A stretch of DNA of 64,000 nucleotides from positions 248,001 to 312,000 of the forward strand of contig NZ_AP018338.1 of NCBI RefSeq assembly GCF_002356415.1, in the 5' to 3' direction. Made by a program: the position numbers and the translations under genes. Positions 18,834-26,032 of the stretch are shown here, in pieces (within the stretch, counting starts at the first letter, position 1; each line of letters starts with the position of its first letter). The stretch comes from Streptococcus oralis subsp. tigurinus. Its GTDB lineage: Bacteria; Bacillota; Bacilli; Lactobacillales; Streptococcaceae. The notes beneath the pieces were generated by a model that was not told the DNA's origin, did not search any database, and worked only from the letters and a program-made list of their open reading frames with translations.

Positions 18834-20149
18834 TGAGACCTCAAAAAAGTATCTTTTACAGCAAAATAGCCCTAATGGTCATCAATCTGCTTGCCATTGT
18901 CTATAATGCATCCATCTATCTCTTTGCGACCAACTATGTAGCGGCTAAGGGCTTCAGTCACTCGCTTTTGGAGCGTTTGGATGCCATTCCGGGCTCTCCT
19001 AGCCTAATCTTCTGGGTATCTATTAGTCTGTATGCCTGTCTGCTTTTAGTCATGTACTATCGGGAGCGTCACCCCAATCAGCTGTCCGTCTATGACAAGG
19101 TGACCATTATTGAAATCCTGCTCATGCTGGTCATCTTTTCCGTCTTGCACTCGTCCTACAATGGCTTGATTCTCTTGGTGTTTGCGGATATTTTCTATGG
19201 CTCTAAGGAGTTCAATGCTTCCAAGGACAAAAAGTACTGGTTTTCTTTCATTATTTTGAGCTTTGGCATGCTGCTCTTGTCCAACTATAACCTCATGTCG
19301 CTCTTTATCAATCTGCCGTCTTTGGATACCTATATTCGTTTTTATCCTGAGTCTGTACGCTTTCTGCTCTTATTTGGCAAGAACTTTCTCTACTCGCTTA
19401 ATATTGTCGTTTTTATGATTTCCTTGCTATTCTATATCTTGTCGGCTATTACGGAGCGCCATCGTATTGAGGAAGAGCTTCGCATGGCTTTTCAAGCCAA
19501 TCGCGAGCTGAACTCTTACCTGGCTTTGTCTGAGAAAATAGCAGAAGATCGAGAGCGGAAGCGGATTGCCAGAGAGATTCACGATACATTGGGCCATGCC
19601 CTGACAGGAATTTCAGCGGGTATTGATGCGGTCAAGGTATTGGTTGATATTGATACCAATCGGGCTAAGGAGCAGCTTAATAATGTCTCAGTCGTCGTTC
19701 GAGATGGTATCCGTGACGTCCGAGGCTCGCTCAATAAGATGCGCCCGGGAGCTCTGGAAAATAACACTTTGAAGGAAGCTCTGATTAAGATTACCCGTGA
19801 GTATGAAGCCATCTCCAACTTGGAGATTCATCTCCTCTACAAATGGGATAATATTGACTTGGATATTGCCAAGGAAGACATTGTCTTCCGAGTGATCCAG
19901 GAGTCGATTACCAACTCTGTCCGCCATGGGCATGCCAAGACTATCTGGATTGAGCTACTAGAGGAAGAAGAAGCTTATGTAATGACCATTCAGGATGATG
20001 GTGTTGGCTTTGATGAACTCCACTATGGCTATGGCCTCAAGCAGATGCAGGAGCGCCTAATGATTATTGGCGGAAGCGTCCGCTTTGAAAATCAGGACGG
20101 TTTCTACACGCATATCGAAATTCCAAAAATAGGAGGAAGACATGATTAA
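18833..20149 (+). CDS. Sensor histidine kinase, NarL/HisKA_3 type
   Basis: A 438-residue kinase. The N-terminal half has five or six membrane helices (between residues 10 and 205) with very short outside loops. A HisKA_3 dimerisation domain follows, with His250 in KRIAREIHDTLGH, then a HATPase domain with the N box (ESITNSVRHGHAKT) and G box (DDGVGFDELHYGYGLKQM). Start ATG 18833 is used because it overlaps the upstream stop; a GTG three codons earlier is possible. It lacks an extracellular sensor domain, so it probably reads the state of one or both adjacent binding proteins. The response regulator overlaps its end by 8 bp. Confidence 0.9.
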   Translation: MRPQKSIFYSKIALMVINLLAIVYNASIYLFATNYVAAKGFSHSLLERLDAIPGSPSLIFWVSISLYACLLLVMYYRERHPNQLSVYDKVTIIEILLMLVIFSVLHSSYNGLILLVFADIFYGSKEFNASKDKKYWFSFIILSFGMLLLSNYNLMSLFINLPSLDTYIRFYPESVRFLLLFGKNFLYSLNIVVFMISLLFYILSAITERHRIEEELRMAFQANRELNSYLALSEKIAEDRERKRIAREIHDTLGHALTGISAGIDAVKVLVDIDTNRAKEQLNNVSVVVRDGIRDVRGSLNKMRPGALENNTLKEALIKITREYEAISNLEIHLLYKWDNIDLDIAKEDIVFRVIQESITNSVRHGHAKTIWIELLEEEEAYVMTIQDDGVGFDELHYGYGLKQMQERLMIIGGSVRFENQDGFYTHIEIPKIGGRHD

Positions 20150-20825
20150 GGTTTTAATAGCAGACGATCAGGCCTTGATTCGCGAGTCTCTGCAAATCAT
20201 TCTGTCTGCCCACGCAGATATTGAGGTAGTCGGGACGGTCGGAGACGGCAAGGAAGTGATGGAAAAGCTTCATCGGGTGCGCCCAGATGTGATTTTGATG
20301 GATATTCGCATGCCAGTCATGGACGGTGTTCTCTGTACCAAGGCTGTCAAGGAGCAGTATCCAGATGTCAAGATTATCATCCTAACGACCTTTGACGATG
20401 ATGAATTTATCTTCTCAGCTCTCAAATACGGTGCTTCTGGTTATATTCTTAAAGGGGTTTCGACAGAAGAGCTTCATGAAGCTATTCAAACAGTCTATCG
20501 AGGCGGAGCTATGATCAATCCCAATATTGCCACCAAGGTCTTCAAAATCTTTTCACAGATGGCCCAGTCCAACTTTGCCATCACAGTGACAGAGGAAAAT
20601 GTGGAGGACATGAACCGGACGGAGTGGAAGATTATCCAGCAGATTGGCTTTGGGATTTCGAATAAGGAAATTGCAGCCAAACTCTTTCTATCAGAAGGGA
20701 CAGTCCGTAATTATCTGTCGGGTATCCTAGCCAAGCTCAACCTGCGTGACCGGACCCAACTGGCTATCTGGGCCGTACAGACTGGAGTCACCCAGAGAGA
20801 TTTTAGTAAGGAAAGCGACAAATGA
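20142..20825 (+). CDS. Response regulator, NarL/FixJ family
   Basis: A 227-residue regulator: receiver domain with Asp54 as phosphorylation site (VILMDIRMPVMDG), then a LuxR-type helix-turn-helix with recognition segment SEGTVRNYLSGILAKL. AGGAGG precedes the ATG. It is co-transcribed with the kinase and the two binding proteins. The likely target is the dyad array before the PTS operon. Its recognition helix is nearly the same as that of the second NarL-type regulator of this window (at 37094), and the same palindrome stands before both target operons. Confidence 0.92.
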   Translation: MIKVLIADDQALIRESLQIILSAHADIEVVGTVGDGKEVMEKLHRVRPDVILMDIRMPVMDGVLCTKAVKEQYPDVKIIILTTFDDDEFIFSALKYGASGYILKGVSTEELHEAIQTVYRGGAMINPNIATKVFKIFSQMAQSNFAITVTEENVEDMNRTEWKIIQQIGFGISNKEIAAKLFLSEGTVRNYLSGILAKLNLRDRTQLAIWAVQTGVTQRDFSKESDK

Positions 20826-22105
20826 AGTGGAGATTGAGAAATTTGTCCCTGCTGGTTGTCTTGATTATATCTGTTGCTCTGGCTTTTGTATTTTGGGATT
20901 CAGCTCAGGAAAAAGTCCTGCGTATCGGGATCTATGCTGGCTCTAGCTGGGATGTGCCTAACAGCCGCGAAAACAAGGTCTTGGACAGCCTGATTAAAAA
21001 ATTTGAAAAGACGCATCCTCATGTCAAGGTCGTCTACGAAAGCGGTATTCCCAAGGATGATTATGCTGACTGGCTGGCAGAGGAAGTCTTGAAAGGCAAG
21101 CAGCCAGATCTCTTTATGGTACCAGAAAACGACTTTAGTATGTTGGCTTCGACTGGCGCGCTTAAATCCTTGGATACCCTCCTAACGGATGATGAGCGAA
21201 AGGCTTTTTATCCAGTGGCTTATGAGGCTGGGCAATATCAGGGAGTCAGCTATGCCCTTCCAGTTGAGAGCAATCCTATTATGATGTGTGTCAATAAAGA
21301 CCTGCTTGAAAAAGAAGGAATTAGCATTCCTGAGTCGGGCTGGACCCTGGTGGATTTCTATGAGATTTGCAAGAAAGTAACCAAGGATACCAATGGCGAT
21401 GGTGTGGTGGATCAGTACGGTATAACAGATTACACTTGGCAGCAGGCTCTGGTAGCTTACGGCGGCCATCTTATCGATAAATCCGGTATCAATGTAGACA
21501 GCGCAGAGATGCACCAAGCCTTGACCTTTATGAGCAAGCTAGATATGCTCAGCCAACACTATAAGGTGACTTCTAATGACTTTGATGAGGGACGGGTGGC
21601 CTTCTATCCTATGAGTCTGGCCCAGTATCGGACCTACAAGCCTTACCCTTACCATGTTGCCAAATATTCCAGCTTTTCTTGGACCTGTATCCCGATGCCG
21701 ACAGCCAATAGTCAGGTGATGGGAACACAGGTCAAGACCTCGCTTTTTGCCATGTCTTCCAATACCAAGCAAGAGAAGCTGGCTTGGGAATTTATGCTCT
21801 TGCTGTCACAGGATAAAGAAAGCCAGCAGGCTTTGTTTGAAAAATCGCAGGGGACCTCAGTCTTACCATCTGTGGTGAAAAGTCAACAGGCCAGAGAAAT
21901 CTTACAGGCAGATGATTTTGGCCTGGATTCCTTGACTTCTGAGAGGTTAGACCACATGATGAATCGCTCCATCATTGACATCAGTCTTGAAGTAGACCGT
22001 CATACCATGGACAGGATGGACTATCTGATTCAAAATGCTATACAGAATCAAGAGATTGACAGTGCCTTGCCGAGCATTCAAAGAGAAATAGAAAGCGGAA
22101 AATAA
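20822..22105 (+). CDS. Membrane-anchored extracellular solute-binding protein (family 1)
   Basis: A 427-residue protein with one N-terminal membrane helix (about 9-26, no lipobox Cys) and an extracellular carbohydrate-binding fold of the maltose-binding type (VLRIGIYAG, LIKKFEKTHPHVKVVYE, PDLFMVPEND, YALPVESNPIMMCVNKDLL, GITDYTWQQALVAYGG). There is no permease gene nearby, so it is unlikely to serve an ABC importer encoded here. Together with the RbsB-like protein it frames the kinase/regulator pair and may present ligand to the kinase. It overlaps the regulator gene by 4 bp. Substrate unknown. Confidence 0.82.
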   Translation: MKWRLRNLSLLVVLIISVALAFVFWDSAQEKVLRIGIYAGSSWDVPNSRENKVLDSLIKKFEKTHPHVKVVYESGIPKDDYADWLAEEVLKGKQPDLFMVPENDFSMLASTGALKSLDTLLTDDERKAFYPVAYEAGQYQGVSYALPVESNPIMMCVNKDLLEKEGISIPESGWTLVDFYEICKKVTKDTNGDGVVDQYGITDYTWQQALVAYGGHLIDKSGINVDSAEMHQALTFMSKLDMLSQHYKVTSNDFDEGRVAFYPMSLAQYRTYKPYPYHVAKYSSFSWTCIPMPTANSQVMGTQVKTSLFAMSSNTKQEKLAWEFMLLLSQDKESQQALFEKSQGTSVLPSVVKSQQAREILQADDFGLDSLTSERLDHMMNRSIIDISLEVDRHTMDRMDYLIQNAIQNQEIDSALPSIQREIESGK

Positions 22106-22120
22106 TCTGCTTTCTTTTTT
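22091..22120 (+). terminator. Terminator at the end of the sensor operon
   Basis: GAAAGC (22091-22096) pairs with GCTTTC (22109-22114), followed by six T. The 5' arm lies inside the last codons of the binding-protein gene. Confidence 0.75.
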
Positions 22121-22161
22121 ATTTCTAATTAAGTCAGAAAAAAGCACAGCTGCCTAGACCA

Positions 22162-22216
22162 ATATGACAAATGTCATATTTTTCCTAACAAATGTCATCT
22201 GGGCAAAATGACATTT
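22162..22216 (+). promoter_or_regulatory. Operator array upstream of the PTS operon
   Basis: First element: 18-bp perfect palindrome ATATGACAAATGTCATAT (22162-22179). Second element: AAATGTCAT (22190-22198) facing ATGACATTT (22208-22216). All share the half-site TGTCAT/ATGACA. The arrangement fits binding by the NarL-type regulator encoded just upstream. The same 16-bp core recurs at 33907-33922. Confidence 0.7.
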
Positions 22217-22222
22217 GACAAT

Positions 22223-22238
22223 ATGAAATCGGTTTCAA
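22223..22238 (+). promoter_or_regulatory. cre site (CcpA) before the PTS operon
   Basis: ATGAAATCGGTTTCAA fits the catabolite-responsive consensus WTGNAANCGNWNNCWW at every position. It lies between the operator array and a TAAAAT (22245-22250) that may be the -10, so CcpA would repress the PTS genes when preferred sugars are present. Confidence 0.75.
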
Positions 22239-22325
22239 AATTTGTAAAATAAAATCATCAATAAATCCTTCATCATTTAAAGCCTTACTTGGCTAAGAGC
22301 TAGAAGGAAAAAGGAGGCAGGAAAG

Positions 22326-22763
22326 ATGAAATACCTTGTACTGGTCAGCCATGGGGGACTGGCTGCAGGCGTGCAGAGTTCCTTAAAGATGTTTGCCGGA
22401 GACAAGACGGATCAGGTCATTGCGGTTGGTCTTCAGGAAGGCGAGTCAGTTGATGATTTTGCAGTTAATTTTACTCAGGCCTTGGCTGGCTTAAGCGCTG
22501 ATGACAGTGTCTTAGTTCTGGCTGATATTGTAGGAGGCAGTCCTCTGACGACAGCAGCTAGTGTCTTAGCTGACATGGGTAAGCTCGACTCAGCAGTTAT
22601 CTTGGGTGGTTTGAACCTGACCATGGGATTGACTGGTTTGGTTATGAAAGACATATTAGACGGAAAAGAGCTAGCTCAGGCTATCCTTTCTGAGGCTACA
22701 GCTGCTTTGCAGGAATTTGAAGTCGTAAGTGATGCAGCTGACGAAGATGAAGACGACATTTAG
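22326..22763 (+). CDS. PTS system, mannose-family EIIA component
   Basis: A 145-residue cytoplasmic phosphocarrier. The phosphorylated histidine is His9 in VLVSHGGLA. The VLADIVGGSPLTTAA segment is typical of the ManX-IIA fold. The C terminus is very acidic (DAADEDEDDI). GGAGG precedes the ATG. It is the first gene of a four-component PTS operon. Sugar specificity cannot be read from sequence, and no glycosidase or catabolic gene accompanies it. Confidence 0.92.
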   Translation: MKYLVLVSHGGLAAGVQSSLKMFAGDKTDQVIAVGLQEGESVDDFAVNFTQALAGLSADDSVLVLADIVGGSPLTTAASVLADMGKLDSAVILGGLNLTMGLTGLVMKDILDGKELAQAILSEATAALQEFEVVSDAADEDEDDI

Positions 22764-22806
22764 TACTTCCGCCATACATTCTAAAAGATAAAAGGAGATT
22801 TTAAAG

Positions 22807-23301
22807 ATGACAGTATCATTTGTACGGATTGACGACCGCATGATCCACGGTCAAACAGTCACTCGCTGGGCCAAGGAATACCCTTGTGATGGCTTGATTG
22901 CAGTAAATAATGCTGCAGCAGGAAACAAGGTTTTGATTCAGGCCTACAAGGGAGCTTCTGACAAGAAGACTTTTGTTTGGACCAAGGAAGCTTTCAAGGA
23001 AAAATCAGGCAAGGTCACAGAGTCAGACAGCCGCTATTTCCTCATTACGAAAAATCCTGTGGACATGAAAGAAATCCTAGTGGACCAAGGCTTTGTACCT
23101 GGTGATGTTAAGGAAATCATCATTGGCCCTGCTAATGACCGTCCTGGAGCTATTAAGCTGGGGAATAACCAGTCCATTACCCAGGAAGAGGCAGAAGCGA
23201 TTGAGGCGATCGAAAAAGCAGGCTACAAAGTCAAATTCCAGCTTCTACCAGATGTTTCCATAGGTTATTGGAGCGATTTCAAGTCTAAATTTGGTTTTTA
23301 A
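22807..23301 (+). CDS. PTS system, mannose-family EIIB component
   Basis: A 164-residue phosphocarrier that takes phosphate from EIIA and passes it to the sugar. The active-site histidine is His14 in RIDDRMIHGQTVTRW. AAAGGAG precedes the ATG, 43 bp after the EIIA stop. Confidence 0.93.
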   Translation: MTVSFVRIDDRMIHGQTVTRWAKEYPCDGLIAVNNAAAGNKVLIQAYKGASDKKTFVWTKEAFKEKSGKVTESDSRYFLITKNPVDMKEILVDQGFVPGDVKEIIIGPANDRPGAIKLGNNQSITQEEAEAIEAIEKAGYKVKFQLLPDVSIGYWSDFKSKFGF

Positions 23302-23328
23302 TTATAATAATAAAAAGGAGAGTCTATT

Positions 23329-24174
23329 ATGACAATTTCTTGGCTGCAAGCCGCTTTACTGGGTCTTTTCGCTAGTTTAGCTTCTATGCCTGGTATGGGT
23401 GGTTCTAGTATTGGTAACTACACTTTGGGACGTCCTCTGGTCGGGGGCTTGATTAGCGGGCTGATTCTCGGAGACTTACAAACAGGGATTATGGTTGGGG
23501 TAGCCCTTCAGGTTCTCTACATCGCTCTAGTAACACCAGGTGGTACAGTTTCTGCTGATGTGCGGGCGATTTCTTACATTGGGATTCCTCTCGCAATCTT
23601 ATTTGTTCATTCTAAAGGAATCACGTCTGAATCTGCTATCGCTGCAGCAGCTGCACCAATCGGAGCAGCAGTTGGTACTATCGGTACAGTTCTCTTCTAT
23701 GGAACAGCCACTACAAACCTGATATGGCAGCACATTGGTTGGAAAGCCGTTGAAAAAGGCGAATTTAAAAAGCTTTACGCTGTTGACTGGGTTTATCCTT
23801 GGATTTCCCACTTTGTCTTCTCTTTCCTTCCAACAATGCTTATCACTAAGTTTGGCCCCGATATGGTTGAGCTGATGAAGACTCACCTGCCAATGGATGG
23901 CTTCATCATGAAATCCCTCTTTACAGTCGGAGCTCTTCTCCCATGTGTAGGTATTGCCATTCTCTTGAAACAAATCGTTACCAAGGCTGCTGACTTTATC
24001 CCATTCTTTGTGGGCTTCACCTTGGCTAAGTCACTTGGTCTTAATTTGGTTGCCAGTGCAGTTGTTTCATTGATTTTTGCAGTAATTTACTATGAATTGG
24101 AAGTAATCAAATCAGCTCGTGTGACCGCGCCGGCTGGTGGGGCTGACTTTGATGACGATGAGGAGGATATCTAA
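23329..24174 (+). CDS. PTS system, mannose-family EIIC component
   Basis: A 281-residue membrane component forming the sugar channel with EIID. The N-terminal SMPGMGGSSIGNYTLGRPLVGGL and GLILGDLQTGIMVGVALQVLYIA match the EIIC-sorbose/mannose fold. About eight hydrophobic segments are visible, with an acidic C-terminal tail (DFDDDEEDI). AAAGGAG precedes the ATG. The EIID start lies one base after its stop. Confidence 0.92.
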   Translation: MTISWLQAALLGLFASLASMPGMGGSSIGNYTLGRPLVGGLISGLILGDLQTGIMVGVALQVLYIALVTPGGTVSADVRAISYIGIPLAILFVHSKGITSESAIAAAAAPIGAAVGTIGTVLFYGTATTNLIWQHIGWKAVEKGEFKKLYAVDWVYPWISHFVFSFLPTMLITKFGPDMVELMKTHLPMDGFIMKSLFTVGALLPCVGIAILLKQIVTKAADFIPFFVGFTLAKSLGLNLVASAVVSLIFAVIYYELEVIKSARVTAPAGGADFDDDEEDI

Positions 24175-24175
24175 G

Positions 24176-25012
24176 ATGGCTGAAAGAAAGAAAATAACTA
24201 AAAAGACTTTAGCGAAATCATTCCACCATTGGTACTATGGTCATTTGACTTGCTTCTCCCAAGAGCACATGCAGACTTTTGGTTACTTGACCTCTATGCT
24301 ACCAATTGTGGAAGAACTCTACAAAGACAAAGCAGAGCAGAAAGAAGCTATGCAGACCTATACAGCTTTCTTCAACACAGAACCTCAGCTCGGAGCTTTA
24401 GTAGTGGGGATTACAGCTGGTTTGGAAGAAGCGCGTGCCAATGGTGATGCAGTTGATGGAGAAACTATTAATGGTATGCGTGCTGGTCTCATGGGGCCTA
24501 TCGCAGGTATCGGTGACTCTTTGGTTGTCGGAACTTTAATTCCAGTTCTGCTGGGGATTGCCCTTGGCCTCTCGAAAGGTGGAAATCCTATCGGGGCTCT
24601 CTTCTATATCCTTGTTTGGAATGTTCTCATCTATGGCGGGATGCGCTTTGCCTACTTCAAAGGCTATGAATTAGGGGACAAGGCGGTAGAATTCCTTGTA
24701 GGACCTAAAGGACAGGCCCTTCGTAAGGCAATCAGTGTCATTGGTGGTATGGTTATCGGGGCAGTTGCTGCAACTTGGGTATCTGTAACGACTTCATTTG
24801 AGCTGAAAAATGCGGATGGCGAAGCCTTCTTGAAGCTACAAGAAAAGATTGACGGTGTTTATCCAGGTCTCTTAACAGCTGGCTTTATCACCCTTTGCTG
24901 GTGGCTGATGGCCAAGAAAAAAGTATCACCAAACCTTGTTATGCTCCTCTTGGTTGTCATTGCTTTGATTGGTGTAGCACTGGGCATCTTTGATCCTCAA
25001 CTGAAATACTAA
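24176..25012 (+). CDS. PTS system, mannose-family EIID component
   Basis: A 278-residue membrane component specific to the mannose PTS family. The N-terminal cytoplasmic part has FHHWYYGHLTCFSQEHMQTFGY, followed by NTEPQLGALVVGITAGLEEARA and RAGLMGPIAGIGDSLVVGTLIP, and by C-terminal membrane helices. The frame is open from 24137, but ATG 24176 with AGGAGG 10 bases upstream gives the expected N terminus. Confidence 0.93.
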   Translation: MAERKKITKKTLAKSFHHWYYGHLTCFSQEHMQTFGYLTSMLPIVEELYKDKAEQKEAMQTYTAFFNTEPQLGALVVGITAGLEEARANGDAVDGETINGMRAGLMGPIAGIGDSLVVGTLIPVLLGIALGLSKGGNPIGALFYILVWNVLIYGGMRFAYFKGYELGDKAVEFLVGPKGQALRKAISVIGGMVIGAVAATWVSVTTSFELKNADGEAFLKLQEKIDGVYPGLLTAGFITLCWWLMAKKKVSPNLVMLLLVVIALIGVALGIFDPQLKY

Positions 25013-25028
25013 TTCCTACTCAAGTTTC

Positions 25029-25061
25029 AGACTGGCAGTAAGTCCGATATGCTGCTAGTCT
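25029..25061 (+). other. Hairpin between EIID and the small membrane gene
   Basis: AGACTGGCAG (25029-25038) pairs with CTGCTAGTCT (25052-25061) except for one mismatch. No T run follows, so it may be an RNA-processing or partial attenuation signal rather than a terminator. Confidence 0.4.
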
Positions 25062-25102
25062 AGTATCAATTTGTTTGACTAAAATAAAGAATGGAGAAAA
25101 TC

Positions 25103-25393
25103 ATGACAGAACAAGAATTGATTCAAGGTTATGAAACAGAAATTCACTACCAGAAGCATATGATTGAAAATCTAGGACGCTGGTTTAGTCTCTTCTTTGT
25201 CATTGCCAGTATCGGTCTTGTTCTAATTTACTTCTTTCATGAGACTAATCTATTAGCACTGATTGCAGGAATTGTCCTAGCCCTTCTGGGTGTCTTAGCC
25301 ATGCTCTTGTTTGGTTATGGCATCTACAGAGGCAGGCTCAATCTGCAAAAGGTGATCAATGATTTTGAAGCAAAACTAAAACTTGCAAGATAG
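25103..25393 (+). CDS. Small membrane protein, unknown function
   Basis: A 96-residue protein with a charged N-terminal helix (TEQELIQGYETEIHYQKHMIENLG), two membrane helices (about 27-45 and 50-72) and a basic/acidic C-terminal helix. No family is recognised. ATG 25103 is chosen because GGAG lies 6 bases upstream; ATG 25091 would place that site inside the gene. It is the last gene before the right MarR copy, probably read with the PTS genes, and is followed by a strong terminator. A link to PTS function is only positional. Confidence 0.7.
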   Translation: MTEQELIQGYETEIHYQKHMIENLGRWFSLFFVIASIGLVLIYFFHETNLLALIAGIVLALLGVLAMLLFGYGIYRGRLNLQKVINDFEAKLKLAR

Positions 25394-25413
25394 ACATTTA
25401 ATCTAGAAAACAT

Positions 25414-25447
25414 AATCCTAAGTGAGAAGCTCACTTGGGATTTTTTA
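25414..25447 (+). terminator. Terminator at the right end of the PTS unit
   Basis: Thirteen-base stem (25414-25426 with 25430-25442, one G-U pair), loop AAG, followed by T. It lies 8 bp before the right direct repeat. Confidence 0.85.
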
Positions 25448-25455
25448 TCAAAAAA

Positions 25456-25544
25456 TAGTTCTCTAGGAAACTTTTTTCTTGACATCTCCTCCGAAAGTGA
25501 TAAAATAGTTCTCATGAAAACTAAATTAGTTCTCCAGAAAACTA
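25456..25544 (+). promoter_or_regulatory. MarR gene promoter with three operator-like sites, right copy
   Basis: TTGACA (25479-25484), 16-bp spacer, TAAAAT (25501-25506). The sites correspond to those of the left copy. The third (25527-25544) has one mismatch (TAGTTCTCCAGAAAACTA), so the repressor may bind it less tightly than the perfect palindrome of the left copy. Confidence 0.78.
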
Positions 25545-25570
25545 TATAAAATCATGAGAAGGGAGCAATC

Positions 25571-26032
25571 ATGGACAAATCGTTGTTGATTTTTAAACGT
25601 TTTGGGTACCAGATCCACCTGATGTTGCAGAAAGAAGCCAAACGTTGCGGTATTGAATTTATGGGGGGACCGCAAGGACAGGTCCTGCAGTTTTTAGATC
25701 GTCGTGAGCATGATCAGGAATTAACGCTTATCAAGGATATTGAGACAGAACTCAATATCACCAAGTCAGTTGCAAGCAACTTGGTCAAGCGTATGGTACA
25801 AAATGATTTAGTCGAGTTAGAGGCCAGTCCAAGTGATAAACGAGCAAAACTTGTTCGTTTGACCGATAAATCACGATCTCAGATGCAAGAAGTTAAGGCG
25901 CTTTTTGATCGGATTGCCAGTGGTCTACTGGAAGGAATTTCAAAGGAAAAGCTAGCCGTTTTTGAAGAAGTTCTCGGACAACTACAGGCTAATGTAGAAA
26001 GAATAGGAGGAGAGAATGAAGAAACTTGCTAA
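25571..26032 (+). CDS. MarR-family regulator, right copy
   Basis: A 153-residue winged-helix repressor, 147 of 153 residues identical to the left copy; most changes fall in the first 20 residues (PM/SL, H/Y, V/I and V/L), plus P/L near residue 140. It overlaps the ABC exporter gene by 17 bp, so repressor and exporter are translated from one mRNA. The usual logic is autorepression relieved by a drug or metabolite that the exporter removes; the ligand is unknown. Confidence 0.93.
   Translation: MDKSLLIFKRFGYQIHLMLQKEAKRCGIEFMGGPQGQVLQFLDRREHDQELTLIKDIETELNITKSVASNLVKRMVQNDLVELEASPSDKRAKLVRLTDKSRSQMQEVKALFDRIASGLLEGISKEKLAVFEEVLGQLQANVERIGGENEETC

Larger units (their letters stand above)
17287..25454 (+). 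other. Putative acquired segment between the two MarR/ABC copies
   Basis: About 8.2 kb present between the repeats: the ssbB remnant, a sugar-sensing gene set, a mannose-family PTS and a small membrane protein, all on the plus strand. Codons such as CTG, GCC and CAG are visibly more frequent in 17811-22105 than in neighbouring genes. No integrase or transposase is present, so transformation and homologous recombination are the likely route (inference). Confidence 0.6.

Noticed and set aside
22326..25012. The PTS operon as the general glucose/mannose ManLMN system
   Set aside because: ManL-type systems have a fused IIAB protein; here IIA and IIB are separate genes, and a dedicated regulator and acquired context point to another substrate.
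17287..25454. Integrative element, transposon or prophage as carrier of the accessory block
   Set aside because: No integrase, transposase, terminal inverted repeats or attachment site was found; long gene-derived direct repeats fit homologous recombination better.
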